Under the pieces are notes generated by a model. It was not told the DNA's origin and made no database searches. It was given only the letters and a program-made list of their open reading frames with translations. From contig JAVIAB010000051.1 of NCBI GenBank assembly GCA_032433765.1, forward strand, positions 146,107,568 to 146,171,567: a stretch of DNA of 64,000 bases, read 5' to 3'. Below are positions 44,372 through 55,182 of this stretch, piece after piece; position 1 is the stretch's first letter; the number at the start of each line of letters is the position of its first letter. Source of the stretch: Megaustenia siamemsis. Taxonomy: Eukaryota; Mollusca; Gastropoda; Stylommatophora; Ariophantidae. The position numbers and the translations under genes are program-made.

Positions 44372-44790
44372 CTTCTTCTTCTTCTTATACCTTTTTAGCT
44401 CCCTGTGGAACATAGGTCTTCAACAAACACTTTCCAAGTCGTTCTGCTTTTTGCCATTTTTTTAGGATCATACCATGTCTTCCCCATCATCTTCACCTCT
44501 GCTTCTATCTGTCTTCTCCAAGAATTCTTTGTTCTTCCTCCATGTCTTTTCCCCTGGGGATTCCAAAAAAGGGCCTGTTGTGTAATACTCTCAGTTGACT
44601 TCCGCAGTGTGTGTCCTATCCAGCGCTATAGTCTTCGCTGTATCTCCTTATCCACTGGTATTTGACTGGTATATTTCCATAATTCTATGTTAGTGATTTT
44701 GTCCTGCCACTTTCATCCTTTAATTCTGCGTAAGCATCCATTAATGAAAGTCTGTATCTTCGTGTACATGTATTGTCTCCCTTTGATGCT
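44372..44790 (-). pseudogene. RTE-like RT C-terminus with (AAG)n tail
   Basis: AGCTCCCTGTGGAACATAGG + TCTTCAACAAACACTTTCC is the inverse of the 38-bp unit at 12478-13198, here present once. Further right, AGTATTACACAACAGGCCC-type (minus strand) and CTCTGTGTGT... segments match 12290-12350 (GGACACACACTGCGGAAG). This is the same family without array growth. TTCTTCTTCTTCTT at 44372-44386 is the tail. No frame survives. Confidence 0.7.
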
Positions 44791-45274
44791 GCCTATTACT
44801 TTTTTGTATATCTCCTTTTTAACTAGCGTGGGTGTTGTCTGACCGGAAGTTGTTATGGGTATCATTTTTAAAAATAAACTGTATATCCCCCAATACCATA
44901 ACCTTCAAAGCCACCCTCTTTGATTCAGTCCTCAGAATGCGATCTTATACTCTACTTGTTGTTTCTCCCTAAAATTATTTACTTAATTAATTTTTAGTTC
45001 AAAGCTCGCCGATCTATATTATGGTATCCTGTTGCTAGTCGGTCAGAGGGTATAGTCTTTGGTCTTCTGCACTCGGTTTCGTCAGTCAAATGTACTTGAT
45101 AATTTTGGCCCTTTTAGGTGTTTATTGGACAAGCTTTAATTTAAATAATCTTCTTTAAGATAACCGTAGCTATGCGGCAAAAGGGATAATCCGCAATGTT
45201 CCAGAAGCTTCGCTAACCAATTATTTATTATTTTATATTTCTCTCTCTCTTCTATGCACCACGAATAATACCGC
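44791..45274. other. stretch without recognised feature
   Basis: No supported frame or repeat. Confidence 0.5.
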
Positions 45275-45580
45275 TACAGATGATGATGATATGAAGATGA
45301 TGTGATAGTGCGATGGTGATATGACGATGATCACATGATATGATGGTGATGTGGTGATGATGATGTGATGATATGATGATGATATGATTATGATATCATG
45401 ATGATGTTAATATGAGATGATGATGATGATGTTAATATGAGATGATGATGATGTTAATATGAGATGATGATAATGATGATGTTTTGATGATATGATGATG
45501 ATGTTTTGATGATATGATAATGATGATGATGTTTTAATGATATGATAGTGATGATGTTAATATGGGATGATCTATTAATC
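45275..45580. repeat. GATGAT-rich array, left block
   Basis: GATGATGATATGA and GATGATGATGTTAATATGA units. The same kind of array resumes at 49325 beyond the LINE. Confidence 0.93.
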
Positions 45581-45610
45581 TATGCTGAGGATTAAGGTGA
45601 GTTTCTTCAT

Positions 45611-45611
<1 letters not shown>

Positions 45612-45702
<91 letters not shown>
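45612..45702. repeat. (AT)n(AG)n compound microsatellite
   Basis: About 60 bases of AT followed by ~32 bases of GA, directly at the left end of the LINE sequence. Confidence 0.95.
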
Positions 45703-45705
<3 letters not shown>

Positions 45706-46554
45706 TTCTTAGGACCTACCAAACATTTAGACAGTACAGGGAAGGCCACAAGGGTGGAATCCTTATACTTATTAAAAATACCATTCCAGCAAAACAGAAA
45801 GATGTAGTCACAAACGGAGAGGCAGAGATCATTGGTACAGACCTATACATCAACTCCACTAGCACAAGGATATTTAACGTATACTGTCCTAATGACTTTC
45901 AGTGGATCTTGCTCACAAACAGGAGTTGCAAATGCCACCTCCCCGCTGAAACTACAAGCAAGCAGACTGGAAAATAAAAGTTTGCCAAGCTCAAAAATGA
46001 CTACACTGTGCCTATCAACACCCATGAAAAGAAAGTCAATAATATGATAGAGGAGTTAATAATGGGAATCCTGAGAGCTCCTAAAGAATTAATTCCGAGA
46101 GGAGCAAGAAGAAACTACAAGCCATACTGGAGCAAGGAAATAAAAAGACTAGAAGAGGAACTGAACTCTGCCAAAGAACTAGCTGAAACATCACAAAGCA
46201 CGGAGAGCAACATATTCTATAAAGCAGCCTCGGCGAAATACAGACGTGAGGTCATGACATCAGCCAGACAGAGCTGGATAGACAAAACAGAGAGCCTTAA
46301 TCTAGACAAAATGGACATAAACTCTGGAAACTTGCGAAAGCTCTGAGCGATGAAGACAACTGCCGACCTTCAATAATATTAGCACTCAATCAGAACATCC
46401 ACACGGGCAAAAGGGCAGTAAACATACTGATAGAAACTTACAAAAACATTAGTAGAATAAACATCCCAAAAGACCAACATAAAGCTGCAAGAAAGGAAAA
46501 CCGAGATGCAAAACGCATGCCTTTAGCACTAGAAGAAAACTAGAATACCATCTT

Positions 46555-47421
46555 TACACCAACAGAACTAGACGTAGCCCTCAAAGGATTGAAGTTCAAG
46601 TATTCCTCGGGAAAAGAGGGAATCACCAATAAAATGCTCATAAATCTGGGACAGAAAGCCAAGGGCCAGCTTCTAAGGATAATAAATGCCAGCTGGAAGA
46701 GAGGTCAAATGCCGGCAACCTGGAAAGAAGCCAATAATGGTGTCCATCCTCAAACATGGAAAAGACCCACTGGACCCAAGTAGCTACAGACCAATTAGCC
46801 TACTGAGCTGCCTGAGCAAACTCATGAAAAGGCTGGTCAACAGAAGACTCATGTAGCATTTGGAGACAAAACAACAAATCATATCACAACAAAGTGGTTT
46901 CCGTCAGCACAGATCAACTGAAGACCTCATCGAACAGGAAATAAAAGATGCTCTACAAGAAAAGACACACACTGACAGTGTGGGTCGACATGGAAAAGGC
47001 TTTTGATAAGGTATGGAGAGAAGGATTAAAGAACAAGCTTCTCAGACTTCGCATCCAAGGCCGTTTATTAAATTGGATATCTCAATACCTACAAGACAGA
47101 ACTGCCTGCCGTTTATTAAATTGGATACCTCAATACCTACAAGACAGAACTGCCAGCCGTTTATTAAATTGGATATCTCAATACCTACAAGACAGAACGG
47201 CCAGAGTACAAGTACATGGACAACTAAGTAAGAAAGCCAGAATCGAACAAGGTGTCCCACAAGGTGGAGTCCTATCCCCAACGCTCTTTTTAATTTTCAT
47301 AAATGACATCGTAATAGACACTCCACCCAGAATACACTCAGCAATGTATGCAGATGACCTGGCGATATTGGCACGTGAAGAATCTATGTCAGTGGCTAGC
47401 CCAGAATGCAAGATGCCCTAG
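46555..47421 (+). pseudogene. RT domain of the LINE, with a 16-residue in-frame triplication
   Basis: Three shifted frames give ELDVALKGLKFKYSSGKEGI, YRPISLLSCLSKLMKRLVN, SGFRQHRSTEDLIEQEI, motif A VWVDMEKAFDKVWREGL, motif B GVPQGGVLSPTLFLIFIND and motif C MYADDLAILAREE. All catalytic Asp codons are present. Between motifs A and B, RLLNWISQYLQDRTA occurs three times (48-bp units from 47061, 47109 and 47157), where related RTs have it once. Frame breaks lie at ~46740 and ~46960. Confidence 0.85.
47061..47204. repeat. 48-bp x3 tandem duplication in the RT
   Basis: CCGTTTATTAAATTGGATAT + CTCAATACCTACAAGACAGA + ACTGCCTG repeats exactly three times and keeps the frame. Confidence 0.95.
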
Positions 47422-47521
47422 GAAAACTTGAAAAAAGACGAACACCTGGTTACTACCAATTAGCGAAAAAAAAAATACATACACAATTTTCAGAATATCA
47501 AGAAACACACTCTCTGCAAAA

Positions 47522-48055
47522 TTGAAGATAAAAGACCATACACTTCCTATTGACCAAAACCCAACATATCTTGGCGTCACCATGGATCACATTACCACAA
47601 TGATAAATCAGATATGCAAAGCAAACAAAAGAGTCAGAAAACGGGCAGATATTATGAAGAAATTGACAGGAACGGACTGGGGAGTAGACAGCAATATCTT
47701 GAAACTACTTGACGTAGGAAGAGTAAGACAAGTCCTAGAGTATGTAGTTACAGCCTGGGCTACAGCTTCTAAATCACAGCTTAGAAAAATTAATAGAACA
47801 CAAAACCAGGCTGCCCGTATCATCACTGGTGCTATGAAATCTACACCTATCGACATTCTTGAAACAGTAACAGGTTTACAACTCTTTGAATACAGACGGA
47901 AAACTAAAGTAATGCAACAAGCGGAGAAATATAAACGACTCTCTAGCCACCCCACGCACCAAAAAATAACTGGTTTCGGAAAAGGAAGACTAAAGAGGAG
48001 TAACTTCGCTGCAATCTCCAAAGAATTGGCAACTAGTGACCCACTACTGTCCTAA
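47522..48055 (+). pseudogene. RT thumb / C-terminal segment of the LINE
   Basis: The frame reads KIKDHTLPIDQNPTYLGVTM, KRVRKRADIMKKLTGTDWG, RQVLEYVVTAWATASKSQLR, NRTQNQAARIITGAMKSTP and LFEYRRKTKVMQQAEKY. YLGV and the NQAARIITGA block are the usual region between motif C and RNase H. It is open for 177 codons and ends in a stop at 48053, close to the SINE insertion at 48098. Confidence 0.85.
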
Positions 48056-48097
48056 ATAATGCCGAAACCCATACGCCCATCTGATATGACTCCTCAT

Positions 48098-48358
48098 AAA
48101 TAAGTAAGTAAAGAGCCCCCGTCGCGCCAAGTGGCGTATAAAGAATATGGTGTTAGCGACCATACATTTTACAGACCTTCAGCACATGATTTTTGGGGTA
48201 ATGTGGTCGGTGTGTCGCCCGTGCCACTTTACTTTCCTCGAAAAAAAATCCGGTACTCATTTAACGCTGGATGAACTCGGAAGCCGTCGGTTGGGATCGA
48301 ACCCTACACCTTGTCCTTTGTAGACCAGTTCACTAACCACTGAGCTATCATGGCTCCC
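48098..48358 (-). mobile_element. main-family SINE with 14-bp TSD, inside the LINE
   Basis: On the minus strand: head GGAGCCATGATAGCTCAGTG, B box GGTTCGATCCC, body and CGCCACTTGGCGCGACGGGG end, then CTTTACTTACTTATT. TSDs ATATGACTCCTCAT (48084-48097) and ATACGACTCCTCAT (48359-48372) differ by one base. Confidence 0.95.
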
Positions 48359-48499
48359 ATACGACTCCTCATGGGAAACACAAAATACCAGAACTTAAGG
48401 AAGACATAATAGGAATCATGAAAAAAGGCACCCAAACAGAAACAGAGAGAGGAAACACATAGCAGAAAACACACAAACGACAACTACCCACAGGACTCC

Positions 48500-49187
48500 T
48501 GGTCACACATATACACAGATATCTTTGCTAGAAATGCCACCAGAAATGGAGGAGGAGAAGGTGTGTTTTTGATACTGAATAACCAGGAAGAGATCGTCAA
48601 GTCAATAGCTACTGTGAGATTCTCAAACAACTAAAAAACAGAAACTGAAGACCTCAAAGACGCTGCAAAACTGGCTATCCCACACAAAAATAACACAAGA
48701 AATTGTGATACTGACTGATGCTCTGTCAGTCCTAACAGCTGTAAACACCCCCAGGAACAGTGAGCAAGATGACTTGAGAACAAACCTAGACCAACTGAGC
48801 AATAACTTCCAGAGAGTAGTCATCCAGTGGATACCATCACACTGTAATATACACGGAAACGAACGCGCAGACAAATTAGCTAAAGAGGGAGGGAGATTAC
48901 CACAAGAGAACCATCTGGTCAGCTACGATGAAGCCAAATCCATCATCAAAGGCCAGTACCATGAAAAGTGGAAACAAGAACACCCAAAGTATAACGAGAG
49001 GGATGGATACCTCCAACTATCAAGGAGGGATCAAGTCATCATACTTCGCCTACGCACTGGCCACAACAGAATGAGAAACCACATGTTCACCAAAATCAAA
49101 ATAGGAACTACCAGCCAATGCCACTGTATACTGGATAACATGACAAGAAAACATGTTCTACAGGATTACCCCAGAACACAGACCTGA
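48500..49187 (+). pseudogene. RNase H domain and C-terminus of the LINE
   Basis: The first part, DIFARNATRNGGGGVFLIL, lies in one frame. The rest (48705-49187) is an intact 160-codon block: VLTAVNTPRNSEQDDLR, VVIQWIPSHCNIHGNERADK + LAKEGG. IQWIPSHCNIHGNERADKLA carries the last RNase H catalytic Asp and its flanking His. HCILDNMTRKHVLQDYP at the end matches the Cys/His-like block that closes such proteins. RNase H would remove the RNA strand after first-strand synthesis. Confidence 0.85.
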
Positions 49188-49321
49188 GCAGGAAAATGTG
49201 GTCCACACCCATCTCCCTGGAAGAGAAAATATACGGGACAACCGAATCACTTTAACAGACAGCTGCCTTCATGAGAGAGTCCGGAATCCTAGTCTGAATG
49301 AGCCATGATCGAAGAATAAGA

Positions 49322-50457
49322 AGAAGAAATCATGAGGTGATGATGATGATGATAATGCTTTAATGATATGATAATTATGATTTTAATATGATGATGATGT
49401 TTAGATGATACGATGATGATGATGTTTTGATGACAAGATGATGATGATGTTTTGATGATATGATGATGATGATGTTTTGCTGATATGATGATGATGATGT
49501 TTTGATGATAAGATGATGATGATGTTTTGCTGATACGATGATGATCATGTTTTGCTGATACGATGATGATCATTTTTAGCTGATACGATGATGATGCTGT
49601 TTTGATGATATGATGATGATGATGTTTTGATGATTACATGTTGATGATGTTTTACTGATACGATGATGATGATATTTTGATGATATGATGTTGATGTTTT
49701 GATGATATGATGATTTGATGAAATGATGATGATGGTTTGATGATATGATGATGATGTTTTGATGATCTGATGATGATGATGATGATGGTGTAGTTTTGAT
49801 GATAAGATGATCATGATGTATTGATGATATGATGCTGATGATGATGTTTTGATGATATGATAATGATGTTTCGATGATATGATGACGTTTTGATGGAATG
49901 ATGATGATGATGTTTTGATGATAAAATGATGATGATGTTTTGATGATGATGATGATGTTTTGATGATATGATGATGATGATGTTTTGATGATATGATGAT
50001 GATGATGATGTTTTGATGATATCATGTTGATGATGTTTTACTGGTACGATGATGATGATATTTTGATGATATGATGTTGATGTTTTGATGATATGATGAT
50101 ATGATGATGATGGTTTGATGATATGATGATGATGTTTTGATGATTTGATGATGATGATGATGATGGTGTAGTTTTGATGATAAGATGATCATGATGCATT
50201 GATGATATGATGATGATGATGTTTTGATGATATGATAATGATGTTTTGATGATATGATGACGTTTTGATGAAATGATGATGATGTTTTGATGATAAGATG
50301 ATGATGATGTTTTGATGATATGATGATGATGATGTTTTGATGATATGATGATGATGATGTTTTGATGATATAATGATGAGGATGACCATGATATTATATG
50401 ATGATGATGTGATAATGATCTGATCATCATGATTATGATGAATAATATAATAATCTA
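49322..50457. repeat. GATGATGATGTTTTGATGAT array
   Basis: Units of 21-24 bp built on ATGATGATGATGTTTTGATG. The minus strand encodes HHHHIIKTSSSSYHQNIIII-type repeats, which are not genes. A larger segment is also repeated: AGTTTTGATGATAAGATGAT + CATGATG occurs at 49793 and 50170. Confidence 0.93.
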
Positions 50458-50995
50458 AAAGCGAGAAGTAGCCAAGGACAAACATAATCTATCAGATATC
50501 CCTTCCCCCACCTCAACCACCCAACCCAGGAAAAGAGCCGAGAACAGTCCGGACGGGGGTATGATGATGATGATGTTTTGATGATATAATGATGAGGATG
50601 ACCATGATATTATATGATGATGATGTGATAATGATCTGATCATCATGATTATGATGAATAATATAATAATCTAAAAGCGAGAAGTAGCCAAGGACAAACA
50701 TAATCTATCAGATATCCCTTCCCCCACCTCAACCACCCAACCCAGGAAAAGAGCCGAGAACAGTCCGGACGGGGGTATGATGATGATGATGTTTTGATGA
50801 TATAATGATGAGGATGACCATGATATTATATGATGATGATGTGATAATGATCTGATCATCATGATTATGATGAATAATATAATAATCTAAAAGCGAGAAG
50901 TAGCCAAGGACAAACATAATCTATCAGATATCCCTTCCCCCACCTCAACCACCCAACCCAGGAAAAGAGCCGAGAACAGTCCGGACGGGGGACAA
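50458..50995. repeat. 216-bp tandem repeat, 2.5 near-identical copies
   Basis: AGCGAGAAGTAGCCAAGGAC starts at 50460, 50676 and 50892. Each unit joins a ~100-bp unique piece (ending GAACAGTCCGGACGGGG) to a ~115-bp piece of the GATGAT array. I saw no difference between copies, so the duplication is recent or homogenised. Confidence 0.95.
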
Positions 50996-51339
50996 ATTGT
51001 ATAGCCTTCGTGATCCAGAAATCCGCTAATTTAATTGGTTGGCTTCTATCAGTATTTTCTTTTGTGTAGAAGGAAGATGACACCTGCGTGTGATATCCAT
51101 ACAGGAAGTCTGATACATAATGTGGCTAATTCTTAGCATACACTTAGGGAACATGTCATGAGGACGTGGATTATGTAGATTAAATAAAAATAGATTGATT
51201 CAATTTTGCTTGCTATTACAGTACGTGACGTGGTCTTGTTCACCAGGGAGAGCAGAAAGTGGCATGCGACTTTCAACAGTAGTTAGCTGCCATATTTGGA
51301 AGTGGGGCAAATGAAACAGAAGGCGAAGATATAAAATAA
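50996..51339. other. stretch without recognised feature
   Basis: No supported frame or repeat. Confidence 0.5.
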
Positions 51340-51880
51340 GTAACGAACTTTAAATATCTGGAGACAACGTTAACCGAAGTTGGTGAAATCAATAAAGAAA
51401 TAGTCATCCGATACAACAAGGCAACCCAAATATTGGTACAGCTAATCCCTATTTTAAAAAAAAAACAGTACAGAGCCCTGTCACGCCAAGTGGCGTATAG
51501 GGAATATGGTGCTAGTGACCATACATTTTACAGACGTTCAGCACATGATTTTTGTGGTAATGTGGTCGATAATAAGCCCGTACCGCTTTACATTTCCAGA
51601 AAATAATCCGGTACCCATTTAAGACTGGATGAACCCGAAAGCTGTTAATCAGGATGGAACCTGACCTCTTGTTCTTTGTAGTCCAGTTCACTAACCTCTG
51701 AGCTATCGCGTCTTCCAGCTAATCCCTATACTTCAACACAACGCAATACCTATCAGCTCAATAAAGCATCGTATGTTCATTGCCGAATATTGCTAACAGT
51801 GAAAAACATGGTTACGTTCGACTCAACTTGAAAGGAAGTTCGAGCCATAGAGATGAGATGACTGAGAAAAACGCTTGGAG
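51340..51880 (+). pseudogene. RTE-like RT fragment, split by a SINE and running into a 28-bp array
   Basis: Left of the SINE: VTNFKYLETTLTEVGEINKE, IVIRYNKATQILVQLIPIL. Right of it: NAIPISSIKHRMFIAEYC and, after stops, EMRXLRKTLGVNRE. The order matches VEEFKYLGTIFTEDGKLDRE...LSPLLR...SMPAKQQMI...EMRCLRKV of the 24687-25720 copy. The LRKTLGV codons are the seed of the following 28-bp array. Confidence 0.75.
51453..51716 (-). mobile_element. main-family SINE with perfect 13-bp TSD
   Basis: TSD AGCTAATCCCTAT is at 51440-51452 and 51717-51729. The head (AAGACGCGATAGCTCAGAGG) is on the minus strand, and the 3' end (CGCCACTTGGCGTGACAGGG) lies at the left with an A/T-rich tail. Confidence 0.95.
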
Positions 51881-53795
51881 TGAATAGAGAGTGACAGAAC
51901 GCTTGGAGTGACTAGAGAGTGACAGAACGCTTGGTGTGACTAGAGAGTGACAGAACGCTTGGAGTGACTAGAGAGTGACAGAACGCTTGGAGTGACTAGA
52001 GAGTGACAGAACGCTTGGTGTGACTAGAGAGTGACAGAGCGCTTGGAGTGACTAGAGAGTGACAGAACGCTTGGAGTGACTAGAGAGTGACAGAGCGCTT
52101 GGAGTAACTAGAGAGTGACAGAGCGCTTGGAGTGACTAGAGAGTGACAGAACGCTTGGAGTGACTAGAAAGTGACAGAACGCTTGGAGTGACTAGAGAGT
52201 GACAGAACGCTTGGAGTGACTAGAGAGTGACAGAACGCTTGGAGTGACTAGAGAGTGACAGAACGCTTGGTGTGACTATAGAGTGACAGAACGCTTGGAG
52301 TGACTAGAGAGTGACAGAACGCTTGGAGTGACTAAAGAGTGATATAACGCTTGGAGTGACTAGAGAGTGACAGAACGCTTGGAGTGACTAAAGATTGACA
52401 TAACGCTTGGAGTGACAAGAGAGTGACAGAACGCTTGGAGTGACTAGAGAGTGACAGAACGCTTATAGTGACTAGAGAGTGACAGAACGCTTGGAGTGAC
52501 TAGAGAGTGACAGAACGCTTGGAGTGACTAGAGAGTGAAAGAACGCTTGGGGTGACTAAAAAATGACATAACGCTTGGAGTGACTAGAGAGTGACAGAGC
52601 GCTTAGGGTGACTAAAGAGTGACAGAACGCTTGGAGTGACTAGATAGTGTCATAACGCTTGGGGTGCCTAGAGAGTGACAGAACGCTTGGGGTGACTAGA
52701 GATTGACAGAACGCTTGGGGTGACTAAAGAGTGGCAGAACGCTTGGAGTGACTAGAGAGTGACAGAGCGCTTGGAGTGACTAGAGAGTGACCTAGCGCTT
52801 GGAGTGACTAGAGAGTGACAGCACGCTTGGGGTGACTAGAGAGTGACCTAGCGCTTGGAGTGACTAGAGAGTGACAGAACGCTTTGAGTGACTAGAGAGT
52901 GACAGAACGCTTGGAGTGACTAGAGAGTGACCTAGCGCTTGGAGTGACTAGAGAGTGACAGAACGCTTGGAGTGACTAGAGAGTGACAGAACGCTTGGAG
53001 TGACTAGAGAGTGACAGAACGCTTGGAGTGACTAGAGAGTGACAGAACGCTTGGAGTGACTAGAGAGTGACAGAACGCTTGGAGTGACTAGAGAGTGACC
53101 TAGCGCTTGGAGTGACTAGAGAGTGACAGAGCGCTTTGAGTGACTAGAGAGTGACAGAACGCTTGGAGTGACTAGAGAGTGACAGAACGCTTGGGGTGAC
53201 TAGAGAGTGACAGAGCGCTTTGAGTGACTAGAGAGTGACAGAACGCTTGGAGTGACTAGAGAGTGACAGAACGCTTTGAGTGACTAGAGAGTGACCTAGC
53301 GCTTGGAGTGACTAGAGAGTGACAGAGCGCTTTGAGTGACTTGAGAGTGACAGAACGCTTTGAGTGACTAGCGGGTGACAGAGCGCTTTGAGTGACTAGA
53401 GAGTGACAGAACGCTTGGAGTGACTAGAGAGTGACAGAGCGCTTGGAGTGACTAGAGAGTGACAGAGCGCTTTGAGTGACTAGAGAGTGACAGAGCGCTT
53501 TGAGTGACTAGAGAGTGACAGAGCGCTTGGAGTGACTAGAGCGTGACAGAACGCTTGGAGTGACTAGAGAGTGACAGAACGCTTGGAGTGACTAGAGAGC
53601 GACAGAGCGCTTTGAGTGACTAGAGAGTGACAGAGCGCTTGGAGTGACTAGAGAGTGACAGAGCGCTTGGAGTGACTAGAGAGTGACAGAACGCATGGAG
53701 TGACTAGAGAGTGACAGAGCGCTTTGAGTGACTAGAGAGTGACAGAACGCTTGGAGTGACTTGAGAGTGACAGAACGCTTTGAGTGACTTGAAGA
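51868..53795. repeat. 28-bp satellite, ~68 copies, derived from an RT reading frame
   Basis: The unit is GGAGTGACTAGAGAGTGACA + GAACGCTT. It starts inside the RT fragment (AAAACGCTTGGAGTGAATAG at 51865). Variants GGTGTGAC, GGGGTGAC, TTGAGTGAC and CCTAGCG are spread along it, with TTGAG and GAGCG forms concentrated at the right. After the array (53796) no RT sequence could be traced. Confidence 0.96.
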
Positions 53796-54241
53796 GAGGA
53801 AATCATTTATGATATTATTTGAGAAAGAATGCGCACTAAGCCAGTCCTAACTACATAAACAAACAACAAATAATATTGATTGCCCATTTAGAATATTGCC
53901 GTGATATGTGTTACCACACAAAGTATGTATCAAATGAGGAGAAGGGAGAAGAACTAGCGGCAGGACCGACACTATTGAAGAAACGCCACAACATCAATCG
54001 GATACGTTCAAGGCTGCCAGAAGGGTCGACAACTATAACTTGTATCTCACTGGACACCCGAACGGGTACAAGAGGAAAAGAAACAGACAAATCAGAAACA
54101 GTTATCAATAAATCATCATCTGGTAGCCTGTCCAGTCGAGGAAGTGGCCCCTTTAACTGCCTGGTTTAATGTTGTCTGCCGATCGTTAAGTACCATGTCC
54201 TCTTCTGCCACTTCTAAAAAAGAAATACAATTTATATGGAT
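53796..54241. other. unique stretch with an orphan 97-codon frame
   Basis: The frame 53876-54169 on plus (MIAHLEYCRDMCYHTKYVSN...SSRGSGPFNCLV) matches nothing I recognise and has no supporting signal. Confidence 0.35.
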
Positions 54242-54497
54242 ACTTAAGTAAAGTACCCCCGTCACGCCAAGTGGCGTATAAGGAATATGGTGTTAGTGAC
54301 CATAAATTTTACAGACCTTCGGCACATGGTTTTTGGGGTAATGTGGTCGGTATTACGCCCGTGCCGCTTCACTTTCCCAGAAAAAAAATCAGGTACCCAT
54401 TAAAGGCTGGGTGAACCGGAGCCGTCGGTTGGGATCGAACCCTACCTATTTTCCTTTTGTAGTCCAGTTCACTAACCACTGAGCTATCGCGGCTCCC
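54242..54497 (-). mobile_element. main-family SINE, near full length
   Basis: On minus: GGGAGCCGCGATAGCTCAGT, B box GGTTCGATCCC, AGTGAAGCGGCACGGGCGTA, CATGTGCCGAAGGTCTGTAA and CGCCACTTGGCGTGACGGGG. It matches the consensus of the copies here closely. No TSD could be made out. Confidence 0.93.
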
Positions 54498-55170
54498 AAC
54501 TACGAAAGAAAGGCTAAAATATATTAGTTTTCCTGATTTTATTAAGTTCATTACATTTCTTTATGTTTGGCTCTTTTCGTCTATTAATATTCTTTAATGG
54601 ATTCTGGGTAGCATTTTAGGAAATCATGAAACTTTATTTACTTAGTTACAGCCACAACTTCTCGTCCATAAACGGAAATCGGCAAAAATATACAATTAAG
54701 TAATCTTTGTTAAAGAAAGAAACATATTTAAAAAACTTGATGTTTTGTCATAAATCTTGTATTTGCATGAATTTGTGTGAAGCAAATGCTAATATTTTAA
54801 CCTTTTTTAAACTGTTGTTCGCACGTGATGAATAATTCTATGCATTTAAAATAGTTAACATTGATTCCATTTTGCTTTTTTCTTGTTTTGTTAACTCGCG
54901 TGCTTTGTTGGTTATATAGGTTCAGCCTTAACCACTGATTCGTTTCCATTCAGATAAACGCTAGTCATATGTTGCATGTCTGTAAGGAGCCTAGCATATA
55001 TGTTTTAGGAAAGAAGAGGTTTGTTGTCTCCATATCTTCTTTGGAAATCATCTATAAATATAATTTGAAACAATATAATAAACACAAATAATGATACATA
55101 ACATTATATAATGATCCACAAATAATGATACATAACATTAATAATCAATCCTTTTATTATTTCTGACCTG
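54498..55170. other. AT-rich stretch without recognised feature
   Basis: One direct repeat of AATAATGATACATAACATTA occurs near 55086 and 55123. Otherwise nothing is supported. Confidence 0.5.
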
Positions 55171-55182
55171 GATATACCATAT

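Larger units (their letters stand above)
45703..49320 (+). mobile_element. decayed non-LTR retrotransposon with endonuclease remnant, RT and RNase H
   Basis: Order on plus: endonuclease fragment (GILILIKNTIPAKQKD, TRIFNVYCPNDF), linker (RGARRNYKPYWSKEIKRLEE), RT and thumb (46550-48055), SINE insertion (48098-48358), RNase H (~48500-48925), C-terminal Cys/His-like block (SQCHCILDNMTRKHVLQDYP), and an AAG-rich tail (AAGAATAAGAAGAAGAAA, ~49313). RT plus RNase H in one ORF places it in the I/Jockey-type superfamilies, unlike the RTE-like elements. At least six frame breaks make it dead. It sits inside a GATGAT array. Confidence 0.88.

Noticed and set aside
49289..50430. His/Ser/Ile-rich minus-strand frames
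   Set aside because: They are translations of the GATGAT array.
53876..54169. 97-codon frame as a small gene
   Set aside because: No recognisable domain, no start context and no support on either side; it lies between an array and a SINE.
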